The translations under genes were made by a program, and so were the position numbers. The notes under the pieces are model-generated. The model made no database searches. It saw only the letters and a list, made by a program, of their open reading frames with translations, and was not told where the DNA came from. DNA of 64,000 bases, from assembly GCF_024679245.1 (NCBI RefSeq), contig NC_090186.1, positions 36,344,946 through 36,408,945 of the forward strand, given 5' to 3'. Position 1 is the first letter of the stretch; every line of letters starts with the position of its first letter. This DNA comes from Pseudorasbora parva. Lineage: Eukaryota > Chordata > Actinopteri > Cypriniformes > Gobionidae. Positions 13,776 to 27,782 of the stretch are shown here, piece by piece.

Positions 13776-14230
13776 TTAAAGCTGCGAGCAGCATTTAGCG
13801 GGGTTCAAGCCATTTAAGGTCTTTAAGTATTTGACGCCTTTTGCATGAAAGGTTTTTAAGCACTGAATGAATTTTAGAGATATCAGGTGAAATGAAGTGA
13901 TAAAATGACAAAATGTGATTTTAAATATTATAGTAGTGACTTTATAAAGTCTAAATATGAATTATAGAACAATATTAATCAATAGTATGACAAAATTACT
14001 ATTTTACTTTGCTAACATGATAAACATGTTGCTAGGTGGTTGCTAGGTTGTTCTTGATGGTTGTTATGGTGTTGCTAGGCAGTTGTTAGCTGTCACAGAT
14101 GGTCACTATAATGTTTATAGAGTTCTTACTATGTTCTTTGCCTGATTAACACTTAGCTAATCACTGCTAGCATGTGTAGCATGTTGGAAGTGCTGTTTGC
14201 TAGCATGACAGACAGACAGACAGAGAGAGA

Positions 14231-14273
<43 letters not shown>

Positions 14274-16013
14274 CACCTATTTTTGTGAAGTTTTGAGTTT
14301 TCTTTCAGTATTAATATGCTTTTGAGCATGTTTTACCACATCTATTCTCCAAATGATCCTGTTATAGCTACCCAAAGTGTAAAGTTCAACATGTTTTTGA
14401 TAACTATTGATCAGGAGAGTCCAGAGAATCATACTGCTGTGGTTTGGTTCCGATCAGGCAAAAAAACCAAGGACTAGTTTGCAAAACGAGTTTTTTCACA
14501 TAATTGTGAATATTTAAATAAAGATTTGATTGACAGTATTGGTTATAGAGGCAAAGTTGTTCAGTATGAGAAGATCTATGCATATTATGTGGCTGTTTTA
14601 ACGCCACCTGATTAACAAGATGGAAAACCATTTACAGCCAATACAGGCAATTCACCATAGGGAATACATGGTTTTCCAAGCTTTTTAACACTTATAGCGC
14701 CCCCTATACTCCGATCTCCATAAAACTTTGCATGTGTCTTCAACATGTTATGCCACATATACCCAACAATTTTCGTGAAGTTTTAAGTTTCCCCTTAGGA
14801 TTTATAGGCTTTTGAGTGTATTTTGCCACGCCTCTTTTCTAAATGGCCCTGTTATAGCCATCCAAATGCAAAATAATCAACTTTTTTTGATAATTATTGA
14901 TCTAGAGAGTCCAGAGAATTGTCCTAGACTGGTTTGGTTCTGATTGGGCAAAAAACCAGGGACTAGTTTGCAAAAGTAGGTTTTTAACATAATTGCAAAT
15001 ATTTATTTAACGATTTTATTGACAGCAATGTTTCTAGAGGCAAAGTTGTTCAACATGAGGAGATCTATCATATGATATGCATATTTTGCCGATGTGTGCA
15101 ACACCACGTGATTGCAGAGCCATAAAACTCGTTAGCGCCAACTAGTGGCCAATTTCTTTCAAAATTCTTACAGACCTCTAGGACCATGAGTTAAACATGC
15201 CCACTGAGTTTTGTTCTGATCGACCTCCGTTAACCCTGTCTAATAGGTGCTCAAATTTCATTGGCCGATGGCGGCCATGTTTTTTGAGATACACCAATGT
15301 TCTCATAGACAGACATGGTACCTTGGGCCAAGACATTGCATACCAATTTTCCAGTCAATCAGACTAGCGGTCGCGTGGTTATAGCCCTTTTTGTGTTTTT
15401 TCCATGTTATAGCGCCACCAAGTGGCCAATCGTCGCGATTTTTTTATCGTGACCAAAGACTGAGCCCATACACATGTGTACCAAGTTTGGTGAAGATATC
15501 TCATTTCTTGCTGTAGTTATAGCCTCTTTAGTAAAATAGGCTCCGCCTTAAATGTACATTTCCACGCCCCTTTTCGTTCATGAGTCAAAATTTCAACTTT
15601 TTTTTGATAATTATTGATATTCAGACTAGAGAGAACATTTTGGCACTGGTTTGGTTCTAATATGTCAAAAAACCAGGGACTAGTTCGCAAAAGTAGGTTT
15701 TTGACAAAATTCAAAATGGCGGAAAAATTTGCATACCGGAAATGAAATCGGAGATATACGTTTTGTTCGTCATGGTCTCAGCTTTCCAATGATATAAGAC
15801 ACTTGACCCTTAGGATGAACGGTTCAGGAGTTATGAGCCATTTCGCGTTTTTGGTTGCTGTAGCGCCACCTATTGGCCAATCTGGCTCATAATTTGATAA
15901 CCTCTCCTCGATTTTTGGACTACCTATTGACAAAGTTTGAAGTCTCTAGCATTTACGGTTTGGTCTGCACGATGAGTTTTACGGCAGAATAATAATAATA
16001 ATAATAATAATAA
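13776..16013 (+). repeat. Array unit 8 (type B)
   Basis: It starts like type A, then has the TTGCTAGG minisatellite-like stretch and a GACA/CA microsatellite near 14212 to 14271. After an extra copy of the CAGGAGAGTCCAGAG block it continues with the normal core. It has no hairpin tail. Confidence 0.8.
14232..14271. repeat. (AC)n microsatellite
   Basis: An AC run of about 40 bases preceded by GACA and GA repeats, in the same unit position as the other CA runs. Confidence 0.95.
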
Positions 16014-16463
16014 TTAAAGCTGCGAGCAGCATTTAGCGGGGTTCAAGCCATTTAAGGTTTTTAAGCATTTGACACCTTTTGCATGAAAGGTTTTTAAGCA
16101 CTGAATGAATTTGAGAGATATCAGGTGAAATGAAGTGAAAAACTGACAAAATGTGATTTTAAATATTATAGTAGTGACTTTATAAAGTCTAAATATGAAT
16201 TATAGAACAATATTAATAAATTGTATGACGAAATTACTATTTTACTTTGCTAACATGATAAACATGTTGCTAGGTGGTTGCTAGGTTGTTCTTGATGGTT
16301 GTTATGGTGTTGCTAGGCAGTTGTTAGCTGTCACAGATGGTTACTATAATGTTTATAGAGTTCTTACTATGTTCTTTGCCTGATTTAACACTTAGCTAAT
16401 CACTGCTAGCATGTGTAGCATGTTGGAAGTGCTGTTTGCTCGAATGACAAACAGACAGACAGA

Positions 16464-16544
<81 letters not shown>

Positions 16545-18258
16545 CACCTATTTTTGTGAAGTTTTGAGTTTTCGTTCAGGATTAATAGGCTTTTGAGCAT
16601 GTTTTACCACACCTATTCTCTAAATGATCCTGTTATAGCTACCCAAAGTGTAAAGGTCAACATGTTTTTGATAACTATTGATCAGGAGAGTCCAGAGAAT
16701 CATACTGCTGTGGTTTGGTTCCAATCAGGCAGACTAGCTTGCAAAACGAGGTTTTTAACATAATTGTGAATATTTAAATAAAGATTTGATTGACAGTATT
16801 GGTTATAGAGGCAAAGTTGTTCAGTATGAGAAGATCTATCATAATATATGCATATTATGTGGCTGTTTTAACCCCACCTGATTAACGAGATGGAAAATAC
16901 CATTTACAGCCAATACAGGCAATTCACCATAGGGAATACATGGTTTTCAAAGCTTTTTAACACTTATAGCACCCCCTATACTCCGATCTCCATAAAACTT
17001 TGCATGTGTCTTCAACATGTTATGCCACATATACCCAATAATTTCCGTGAAGTTTTGAGTTTTACCTTAGGATTTATAGGCTTTTGAGTGTATTTTGCCA
17101 CGCCTCTTTTCTAAATGGCCCTGTTATAGCCATCCAAATGCAAAAGTTCAACTTTTTTTCAATAATTATTGACCTAGAGTGTCTATAGAATTGTCCTAGA
17201 CTGGTTTGGTTCCAATTGGGTAAAAAACCAGGGACTAGTTCGCAAAAGTAGGTTTTTAACATAATTACGAAAATTTAATTTATGATTTTATTGACAGCAA
17301 TGGTTCTAGAGGCAAAGTTGTTCATCATGAGGAGATCTATCATATGATATGCATATTTTGCCGATGTGTGCAACACCACGTGATTGCAGAGCCATAAAAC
17401 TCGTTAGCGCCAGCTAGTGGCCGATTTCTTTCAAAATTCTTACAGACCTCTAGGACCATGAGTTAAACATGCCCACTGAGTTTTGTTCCGATCGACCTCC
17501 GTTAACCCTGTCTAATAGGTGCTCAAATTTCATTGGCCGATGGCGGCCATGTTTTTTGAGATACGCCAATGTTCTCATAGACAGACATGGTACCTTGGGC
17601 CAAGACATTGCATACCAATTTTCCAGTCAATCGGACTAGCGGTCGCGTGGTTATAGCCCTTTTTGTGTTTTTTCCATGTTATAGCGCCACCAAGTGGCCA
17701 ATCGTCGCGATTTTTTTATCGTGACCAAAGACTGAGCCCATACACATGTGTACCAAGTTTGGTGAAGATATCTCATTTCTTGCTGTAGTTATAGCCTCTT
17801 TAGTAAAATAGGCTCCGCCTTAAATGTACATTTCCACGCCCCTTTTCGTTCATGAGTCAAAATTTCAACTTTTTTTTGATAATTATTGATAGTCAGACTA
17901 GAGAGAACATTTTGGCACTGGTTTGAATCTGATATGTCAAAAAACCAGGGACTAGTTCGCAAAAGTAGGTTTTTGACAAAATTCAAAATGGCGGGAAAAT
18001 TTGCATACCGGAAATGAAATCGGAGATATACGTTTTGTTCGACAAGGTCTCAGCTTTCGAATGATATAAGACACTTGACGCTTAGGAGCAACGGTTTAGG
18101 AGTTATGAGCCATTTCGCGTTTTTGGTTGCTGTAGCGCCACCTATTGGCCAATCTGGCTCATAATTTGATAACCTCTCCTCGATTTTTGGACTACCTATT
18201 GACAAAGTTTGAAGTCTCTAGCCTTTACGGTTTGGTCTGCACGATGAGTTTTACGGCA

Positions 18259-18291
<33 letters not shown>
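16014..18291 (+). repeat. Array unit 9 (type B)
   Basis: This unit is very like the previous one but with a CA run twice as long. It has a short deletion near 16735 in the GGCAAAAAACC motif and ends in an AAT run without a hairpin tail. Confidence 0.8.
16465..16541. repeat. (AC)n microsatellite
   Basis: An AC run of about 77 bases in unit 9. It produces long apparent Thr-His and Cys-Val frames that have no coding meaning. Confidence 0.95.
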
Positions 18292-18292
<1 letters not shown>

Positions 18293-20025
18293 TAAAGCTG
18301 CGAGCAGCATTTAGCGGGGTTCAAGCCATTTAAGGTCTTTAAGCATTTGACGCCTTTTGCATGAAAGGTTTTTAAGCACTGAATGAATTTGAGAGAAATC
18401 AGGTGAAATGAAGTGATAAACTGACAAAATGTGATTTTAAATATTATAATAATGACTTTATAAAGTCTAAATATGAATTGATCAGGAGAGTGCAGAGAAT
18501 CATACTGCTGTGGTTTGGTTCCGATCAGGCAAAAAACCTAGAACTAGTTTAGAGGCAAAGTTGTTCAGTATGAGAATATCTATCATAATATATGCATATT
18601 ATGTGGCTGTTTTAACCCCACCTGATTACAGAGATGGAAAATACCATTTACAGGCAATTCACCATAGGGAATACATGGTTTTCAAAGCTTTTTAACACTT
18701 ATAGCGCCCCTATACTCCGATCTCCATAAAACATTGCATGTGTCTTCAACATGTTATGCCACATATACCCAACAATTTTCGTGAAGTTTTGAGTTTCCTC
18801 TTAGGATTTATAGGCTTTTGAGTGTATTTTGCCACGCCTCTTTTCTAAATGGCTCTGTTATAGCCATCCAAAGGCAAGAAATCAACTTTTTTTTGATAAT
18901 TATTGATCTAGAGAGTCCAGAGAATTGTCCTAGACTGGTTTGGTTCTGATTGCGCAAAAAACCAGGGACTAGTTCGCAAAAGTAAGTTTTTAACATAATT
19001 GTGAATATTTCATTAATGATTTGATTGACAGCAATGATACCAGAGGCAAATTTGTTCAGCATGAGGAGATCTATCATATGATATGCATATTTTGGGGATG
19101 CGTGAAAAAACACGTGATTTCAGAGCCATAAAACTCGTTAGCGCCAACTAGTGGCCGATTTCTTTCAAAATTCTTACAGACCTCTAGGACCATGAGTCAA
19201 ACATGCCCACTGAGTTTTGTTCCGATCGACCTCCGTTAACCCTGTCTAATAGGTGCTCAAATTTCATTGGCCGATGGCGGCCATGTTTTTTGAGATACGC
19301 CAATGTTCTCATAGACAGACATGGTACCTTGGGCCAAGACACTGCTTACCAATTTTCAAGTCAATCGGACTAGCGGTCGCGTGGTTATAGCCCTTTTTGT
19401 GTTTTTTCCATGTTATAGCGCCACCAAGTGGCCAATCGTCGCGATTTTTTTATCGTGACCAAAGACTGAGCCCATAAACATGTGTACCAAGTTTGGTGAA
19501 TATATCTCATTTCTTGCTGGAGTTATAGCCTCTTTAGTAAAATAGGCTCCGCCTTAAATGTACATTTCCACGCCCCTTTTCGTTCATGATTCAAAATTTC
19601 AACTTTTTTTTGATAATTATTGATATTCAGACTAGACAGAACATTTTGGCACTGGTTTGGTTTCGATATGTCAAAAAACCAGGGACTAGTTCGCAAAAGT
19701 ATGTTTTTGACAAAATTCAAAATGGCGGAAAAATGTTCATGACGGAAATGAAATCGGAGATATACGTTTTGTTCGCCAAGGTCTCAGCTTTCCAATGATA
19801 TAAGACACTTGAGTGTGGACCAAACGGTTTAGGAGTTATGAGCCCTTTTGCGCAATTGATTGCTATAGCGCCACCTATTGGCCAATCTGGCTCATAATTT
19901 GATAACCTTTCCTCGATTTTTGGACTACCTATTGACAAAGTTTCAAGTCTCTAGCCCTTACGGTTTGGTCTGCACGATGAGTTTTACGGCAGAATAATAA
20001 TAATAATAATAATAATTAAAGCTGC
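18292..20025 (+). repeat. Array unit 10 (type A)
   Basis: A full unit lacking about 60 bp near 18550 compared with sisters. Its end carries the GTGTGGACCAAACGG variant. Confidence 0.85.
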
Positions 20026-21783
20026 GAGCAGCATTTAGCGGGGTTCAAGCCATTTAAGGTTTTTAAGCATTTGACACCTTTTGCATGAAAGGCTTTTAAG
20101 CACTGAATGAATTTGAGAGATATCAGGTGAAATGAAGTGATAAACTGACAAAATGTGATTTTAAATATTATAATAGTGACTTTATAAAGTCTAAATATGA
20201 ATTGATCAGGAGAGTGCAGAGAATCATACTGCTGTGGTTTGGTTCCGATCAGGCAAAAAACCTAGGACTAGTTTGCAAAACGAGGTTTTTAACATAATTG
20301 TGAATATTTAAATAAAGATTTGATTGACAGTATTGGTTATAGAGGCAAAGTTGTTCAGTATGAGAAGATCTATCATAATATATGCATATTATGTGGCTGT
20401 TTTAACGCCACCTGATTACAGAGATTCACCATAGGGAATACATGGTTTTCAAAGCTTTTTAACACTTATAGCGCCCCCTATACTCCGATCTCCATAAAAC
20501 TTTGCATGTGTCTTCAACATGTTATGCCACATATACCCAACAATTTTCGTGAAGTTTTGAGTTTCCCCTTAGGATTTATAGGCTTTTGAGTGTATTTTGC
20601 CACGCCTCTTTTCTAAATGGCTCTGTTATAGCCATCCAAATGCAAGAAATCAACTTTTTTTTGATAATTATTGATCTAGAGAGTCCAGAGAATTGTCCTA
20701 GACTGGTTTGGTTCTGATTGCGCAAAAAACCAGGGACTAGTTTGCAAAAGTAGGTTTTTAACATTATTGCAAATATTTATTTAACAATTTGATTGACCGA
20801 AATGGTTCTAGAGGCAAAGTTGTTCAACATGAGGAGATCTATCATATGATATGCATATTTTGCCGATGTGTGCAACACCACGTGATTGCAGAGCCATAAA
20901 ACTCGTTAGCACCAACTAGTGGCCGATTTCTTTCAAAATTCTTACAGACCTCTAGGACCATGAGTCAAACATGCCTACTGAGTTTCGTTCCGGTCGATCT
21001 CCGTTAACCCTGTCTAATAGGTGCTCAAATTTCATTGGCCGATGGCGGCCATGTTTTTTTAGATACGCCAATGTTCTCATAGACAGACATGGTACCTTGG
21101 GCCAAGACACTGCTTACCAATTTTCAAGTCAATCAGACTAACGGTCGCGTGGTTATAGCCCTTTTTGTGTTTTTTCCATGTTATAGCGCCACCAAGTGGC
21201 CAATCGTCGCGATTTTTTTATCGTGACCAAAAACTGAGCCCATAAACATGTGTACCAAGTTTGGTGAACATATCTCATTTCTTGCTGGAGTTATAGCCTC
21301 TTTAGTAAAATAGGCTCCGCCTTAAATGTACATTTCCACGCCCCTTTTCGTTCATGAGTCAAAATTTCAACTTTTTTTTGATAATTATTGATACTCAGTC
21401 TAGAGAGAACATTTTGGCACTGGTTTGGTTCTGATATGTCAAAAAACCAGGGACTAGTTCGCAAAAGTAGGTTTTTGACAAAATTCAAAATGGCGGAAAA
21501 ATTTGCATACCGGAAATGAAATCGGAGATATACGTTTTGTTCGCCAAGGTCTCAGCTTTCCAATGATATAAGACACTTGACCCTTAGGATGAACGGTTTA
21601 GGAGTTATGAGCCATTTCGCGTTTTAGGTTGCTGTAGCGCCACCTATTGGCCAATCTGGCTCATAATTTGATAACCTCTCCTCGATTTTTGGACTACCTA
21701 TTGACAAAGTTTGAAGTCTCTAGCATTTACGGTTTGGTCTGCACGATGAGTTTTACGGCAGAATAATAATAATAATAATAATA
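20026..21783 (+). repeat. Array unit 11 (type A)
   Basis: A full unit ending in an AAT run with no hairpin tail. Confidence 0.85.
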
Positions 21784-23212
21784 ACAAGCAGCATTTAGCG
21801 GGGTTCAAGCCTTTAAGGCCTTTAAAGCACATAGGCATTAAAGACATTAAGTTTTATTTAGCAATATTTTAAACACTGAAATAATAGAAGGTAAAGTCCA
21901 TTTACAGCCAATATAGGCAATTTACCATAGGAAATGCATGGTTTTTAAAGCTTTTTCACAGTTATAGCGCCACCTATAGTCCGATCTCTTTAAAACATTG
22001 CATGCTTCATCAGCATGTTATGCCACATGTACCCAACGATTTTCGTGAAGTTTTGAGTTTCCCCTTAGGATTTATAGGCATTTGAGTGTATTTTGCCACG
22101 CCTCTTTTTTAAATGGCCCTGTTATAGCCATCCAAATGCAAAAGTTCAACTTTTTTTTGATAGTTATTGTTTTAGAGAGTCCAGACAACTGTCCTAGACT
22201 TGTTTGGTTCTGATCGGGCAAAAAACCAGGGTCAAGTTCACAAAAGTAGGTTTTTAACATAATTACAAATATTTACTTAACGATTTGATTGACAGCAATG
22301 GCCCTAGAGGCAAAGTTGTTCAACATGAGGAGATCTATCATATGATATGCATATTTTGCGGATGTATGCAACACCACGTGATTACAGAGCCATAAACATA
22401 ATAGGTGCTCAAATTTCATTGGCCTATGGCGGCCATGTTTTTTGAGATACGCCAATGTCCTCATAGACATACATGGTACCTTGGGCCACGACACCGCATA
22501 CCAATTTTCAAGTCAATCGGACTAGCGGTCGTGTGGTTATAGCCGTTTTTGTGTTTTTTTCATGTTATAGCGCCACCAAGTGGCCAATTGTCGCCATATT
22601 TTTATCGTGACCAAAGACTGAGCCCATACACATGTGTACCAAGTTTGGTGAAGATATCTCATTTCCTTCTTGAGTTATAGCCTTTTTAGTAAAATAGGCT
22701 CCGCCCTGAAAGTCCATTTTGAAGCCCCTTAGCAAAAATGAATCGAAATTTCAACTTTTTTTCGATAACTATTGATAATTAGACACCAGAGAACACTTTG
22801 ACCTTGGTTTGGTTCCGATCGGTCAAAAAACCAGGGACTAGTTCTCAAAAGTAGATTTTCAACAAAATTCAAAATGGCGGAAATTTTTTCATGACGGAAA
22901 TAAAATCGGAGATATACGTTTTGTTCGCCAAAGACTCAGCTTTCCAATGATATAAGACACTTGAGTGTGGACCAAACGGTTTAGGAGTTATGAGCTCTTT
23001 CTCGCAATTGATTGCTATAGCGCCACCTATAGGCCAATCTGGCTCATAATTTGATAACCTCTCCTCGATTTTTGGACTACCTTCGGGTAAAGTTTCAAGT
23101 CTCTAGCCCTTACGGTTTGGTCTGCACGATGCGTTTTATCGGAGAATAATAATAATAATAAAAATCAGTACAATTACAATAGGGTTTCAGCACTTCGTGC
23201 TTGAACCCCTAA
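21784..23212 (+). repeat. Array unit 12 (type C)
   Basis: The start is truncated to ACAAGCAGCATTTAGC, so half of the 5' palindrome is lost. The rest matches the two adjacent type C units further left. One tail lies at 23158 to 23210. Confidence 0.85.
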
Positions 23213-25487
23213 TAAAGCTGCGAGCAGCATTTAGCGGGGTTCAAGCCATTTAAGGTCTTTAAGCATTTGACACCTTTTGCATGAAAGGTTTTTAAGCACT
23301 GAATGAATTTGAGAGATATCAGGTGAAATGAAATGATTAACTGACAAAATATGATTATAAATATTATAGTAGTGACTTTATAAAGTCTAAATATGAATTA
23401 TAGAACAATATTAATCAATTGTGTGACAAAATTACTATTTTACTTAGCTAACATGATAAACATGTTGCTAGGTGGTTGCTAGGTTGTTCTTGATGGTTGT
23501 TATGGTGTTGCTAGGCAGTTGTTAGCTGTCACAGATGGTTACTATAATGTTTATAGAGTTCTTACTATGTTATTTGCCTGATTTAACACTTAGCTAATCA
23601 CTGCTAGCATGTGTAGCATGTTGGAAGTGCTGTTTGCTAGCATGACAAACAGACAGACAGACACACACACACACACCACCTATTTTTGTGGAGTTTTGAG
23701 TTTTCGTTCAGGATTAATAGGCTTTTGAGCATGTTTTACCACACCTATTCTCTAAATGATCCTGTTATAGCTCCCCAAAGTGTAAAAGTCAACATGTTTT
23801 TGATAACTATTGATCAGGAGAGTGCAGAGAATCATACTGCTGTGGTTTGGGTCCGATCAGGCAAGAAAAACCAAGGACTAGTTTGCAAAACGAGGTTTTT
23901 AACATAATTGTGAATATTTAAATAAAGATTTGATTGACAGTATTGGTTATAGAGGCAAAGTTGTTCACTATGAGAAGATCTATCATAATATATGCATATT
24001 ATGTGGCTGTTTTAACCCCACCTGATTACAGAGATGGAAAATACCATTTACAGCCAATACAGGCAATTCACCATAGGAATACATGGTTTTCAAAGCTTTT
24101 TAACACTTATAGCGCCCCCTATATTCCGATCTCCATACAACTTTGCATGTGTCTTCAACATGTTATGCCACATATACCCAATAATTTCCGTGAAGTTTTG
24201 AGTTTTCCCTTAGGATTTATAGGCTTTTGAGTGTATTTTGCCATGCCTCTTTTCTAAATGGCCCTGTTATAGCCATCCAAATGCAAAAGTTCAACTTTTT
24301 TTCAATAATTATTGACCTAGAGAGTCTATAGAATTGTCCTAGACTGGTTTGGTTCCAATTGGGTAAAAAACCAGGGACTAGTTCGCAAAAGTAGGTTTTT
24401 AACATATTTACGAAAATTTAATTAATGATTTGATTGACAGCAATGGTTCCAGAGGCAAAGTTGTTCAACATGAGGAGATCTATCATATGATATGCATATT
24501 TCATGGATATGTGCAACACCACGTGATTTCAGAGCCATAAAACTCGTTAGCGCCAACTAGTGGCCGATTTCTTTCAAAATTATTACAAACCTCTAGGACC
24601 ATGAGTCAAACATGCCCACTGAGTTTCGTTCTGATCAACCTCCATTAACCTTGTCTAATAGGTGCTCAAAATTAATTGGTCTATGACGGCCATGTTTTTT
24701 GAGATACACCAATGTCCTCATACACATACATGGAAGCTTGGGCCAAGACACTGCATACCAATTTTCAGGTCAATCGGACTAGCGGTCGCGTGGTTATAGC
24801 TATTATCATGTTTTTTCCACATTATAGCGCCACCAAGTGGTCAATCTTCACGTTTTTTTTATCGTGACCTCAGAATGAGTCCATACACATGTGTACCAAG
24901 TTTGGTGAAGATATCTCATTTCCTTCTTGAGTTATAGCCTCGTTAGTAAAATAGGCTCCGCCTTAAATGTACATTTCCACGCCCCTTTTCGTTCATGAGT
25001 CAAAATTTCACCATATTTTTGATAATTATTGATATTCAGACCAGACAGAACATTTTGGCACTGGTTTGGTTCTGATATGTCAAAAAACCAGGGACTAGTT
25101 CGCAAAAGTAGGTTTTTGACAAAATTCAAAATGGCGGAAAAATTTGCATACCGGAAATAAAATACCTCCTATGTTTTTTGTTCGGCTTGAGCCAAGGATT
25201 CCAATGATGTAAGACACTTGATTGTGCGACAATGGGTTTTTGAGATATAAGCAAAATAGTGACTTTTTTTTGTTTTTTGCGCTATAGCGCCACCTATTGG
25301 CCAATCTGGCTCATAATTTGATAACCTCTCCTCGATTTTTGGACTACCTATTGACAAAGTTTCAAGTCTCTAGGCCTTACGGTTTGGTCTGCACGATGAG
25401 TTTTACGGCAGAATAATAATAATAATAATAAAAATCGGTACAATTACAATAGGGTTTCAGCATTTCATGCTTGAACCCCTAATAATA
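23213..25487 (+). repeat. Array unit 13 (type B)
   Basis: A type B unit with a contracted CA run (about 23661 to 23676). Its right half is nearly identical to bases 1 to 808 and to unit 16. It ends with one tail of the AGCAT-TTC-ATGCT form (about 25431 to 25483). Confidence 0.8.
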
Positions 25488-27782
25488 ACAAGCAGCATTT
25501 AGCGGGGTTCAAGCATTTAAGGCCTTTAAACAGTTAAGGTCTTTTGTATTTAAGGCCTTTAAGCATTAAATTAATTAAAACTGAGATGAAATGAAGATCT
25601 GAGCATTCATTGAGGATTTATTAAAGGGTTTCGGGGACACTTGGTCAAGGCCACATATTGAAATGACCCAATTATAGCCATCCAAATGCAAATGCCAGTC
25701 ATTTTGGATAATTATTGACCTGTCAGAATGAGCAGATCTAACAAATCATTTGAACATTATACGATAATAGATACAAAAGACCATTTACAACAATTACAGG
25801 AAATTTACCATAGCAAACGCATCAAAGCTTTTATAGTTATAGCGCCACCTATAGACCAATCTCCATAAAAGTTTGAATGCTTGTTTAGAGTCACATGTCA
25901 CATTTACTTAACTATTTTTGAGAAGATCTAAACATTTATTGAGGAGTTAAAGGTTTAGGTACACTTGGTCAAAGTCACATTTTTATATGACCCTATTATA
26001 GCCATCCAAATGCAAAAGTAATTTTTTTGGATAATTATTGAGAATGAGGACATATGTCATGGTAGCTTGCTGTCACGTGACGAATTGGGTGGTGTCTGAG
26101 CCCGTCCACCATTTTGGGATCCTACGCTATCGGTTGCCAGGGGCAACATTGTAAGAGCGATACAGAGATCGGAGTAGGAAAGACGGCTTGAGGAATTATC
26201 ATCACCGCGTTTAAACGGAGAAATGGAGGCCTCTTACAGGGAGAAACTTACTACCAGCGCCAGGCAGAGGTATTTAAGCTGGCTGAGATCAAAAACGTCG
26301 ACCCATACGAGCTGCCTGCAGCACAATGGAACAGAGACCTAACGTTAGACGCTTTACTACCTTCCTGAAATGTTTCTATACATATATTTTCTGTGCATTC
26401 TGAATAATAAATAAATAAATCTCCCCACTATCCTGCAGCAGTCCAGTGCTCGTCCTCTCAGTAAGAGTTTTTCTCGTACTGATCATATTTAATACCTGTT
26501 GAGTTTTGATTTCTAAATGAATTTGACTAATAAAAAGGATCGCTTGTGTGTGCTGGTGCTTTTAGTCCAGCCTTCTTAAGTAGAATAAATGCTCGGTACT
26601 TGCCTTAAATTAATGTAACGTTAGAGGAAAATTTGTCAACTATAGGCCTACTTTGAATATTAATTAAGCGTTTTGGGCATAAACATGTAAATTACATACA
26701 GTAAAATGATTGATAGTGAAAATGACAGAATAGTGATCAAAATGTTTAATACAAATAAATAAAGGATCGTATTCATCAGGTGTTACACACTTCAGCTTCG
26801 TGGTCACTATCAATTGATATGCATATGGTGTGGATATGTCAAACACCAAGTGATTACAGAGCCATAAAACTCGTTAGCGCCAACTAGTGGTTGATTTCTT
26901 TCAAAATTCTTACAGACCTCTAGGGCCATGAGTCAAACATGCCCATCAAGTTTCGTTCTGATTGGCCTCTGTTAACCTTGTCTTATAGGTATCAACTTGG
27001 CCGATGGCGGCCATGTTGATTGAGATACGCTGATGTCCTCATATACATACATGGGGCCTTGGACCAAGATACTGCATACCAATTTTCAAGTCAATCAGAC
27101 TAACAGTCAGGTGGTTATAGCCGTTTTTATGTTTTTTTAACATTATAGCGCCACCTAGAGCCCAATCATCGCGATTTTTTTATCGTGACCAATGATTGAG
27201 CCCATACATAAGTGCACCAAGTTTGGTGATGATATCTCATTTCTTTCTTGAGTTATAGCCTTATTAATAAAAAAGGCTCCGCCTTGAACGTCCATTTTGA
27301 CGCCCCTTAGCAAAATTGAATCAAAGTTTCAACTTTTTTTCAATGATTATTGATAATCTGACTCCAGAGAATATTTCTGCACTGGTTTGGTTCCGATAGG
27401 TCAAAAAACCAGGCACCAGTTTGCAAAAGTAGGTTTTTCAAAAAACCCAAAATATCTCAAAATTGGCGCCTGAAGAGCGAGCCAATCCGAGGCATGCGTC
27501 TGGTCCGTCTCGAGCCAAGTATTCCAACGATATAAGGCACTTGAGGCTACGGCCAACGGTCTAGGAGTTATGAGCAGTTTTGCGCAATTGATCGCTATAG
27601 CGCCACCTATGGGCCAATCTGGCTCATAATTTGATAACCTCTCCTCGATTTTTGTACTACCTATTGGGCAAGTTTCAAGTCTCTAGCCCTTACGGTTTGG
27701 TCTGTACGATGCGTTTTACGGCAGAATAATAAACCGGCACAAATACAATAGGTTTTCAAGCACTTCGTGCTTGAACCCCTAA
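25488..27782 (+). repeat. Array unit 14 (diverged type D, chimeric)
   Basis: The leader (GGTTCAAGCATTTAAGGCC) and core differ strongly from types A to C. At about 26040 the core breaks off inside GGATAATTATTGAG and resumes near 26815 at ATTGATATGCATATG, so roughly 200 bp of core are replaced by about 775 bp of unrelated DNA. The right part leads directly into the 1009-bp units and ends with the longer hairpin TTCAAGCAC-TTC-GTGCTTGAA. Confidence 0.75.
26223..26368 (+). pseudogene. Coding-like fragment inside chimeric unit 14
   Basis: From the ATG at 26223 one frame reads MEASYREKLTTSARQRY. A second frame reads KLAEIKNVDPYELP followed by AAQWNRDLTLDALLPS and the stop at 26366. The two overlap near 26265 to 26275, as if a one- or two-base indel broke one exon. 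The pattern (YREKL, ARxRY, then VDPYELP and a Trp) resembles the N-terminus of a multicopy family of fish proteins that, from memory, often carry a YqaJ-type nuclease domain further on. Only the N-terminal part is here. The GC content and CpG are higher than in the surrounding repeat. It could be a captured exon, a processed fragment or part of another transposon; the family name is uncertain. Confidence 0.4.

Noticed and set aside
16411..16600. Thr-His and Cys-Val rich open frames.
   Set aside because: They are pure translations of the CA microsatellite.
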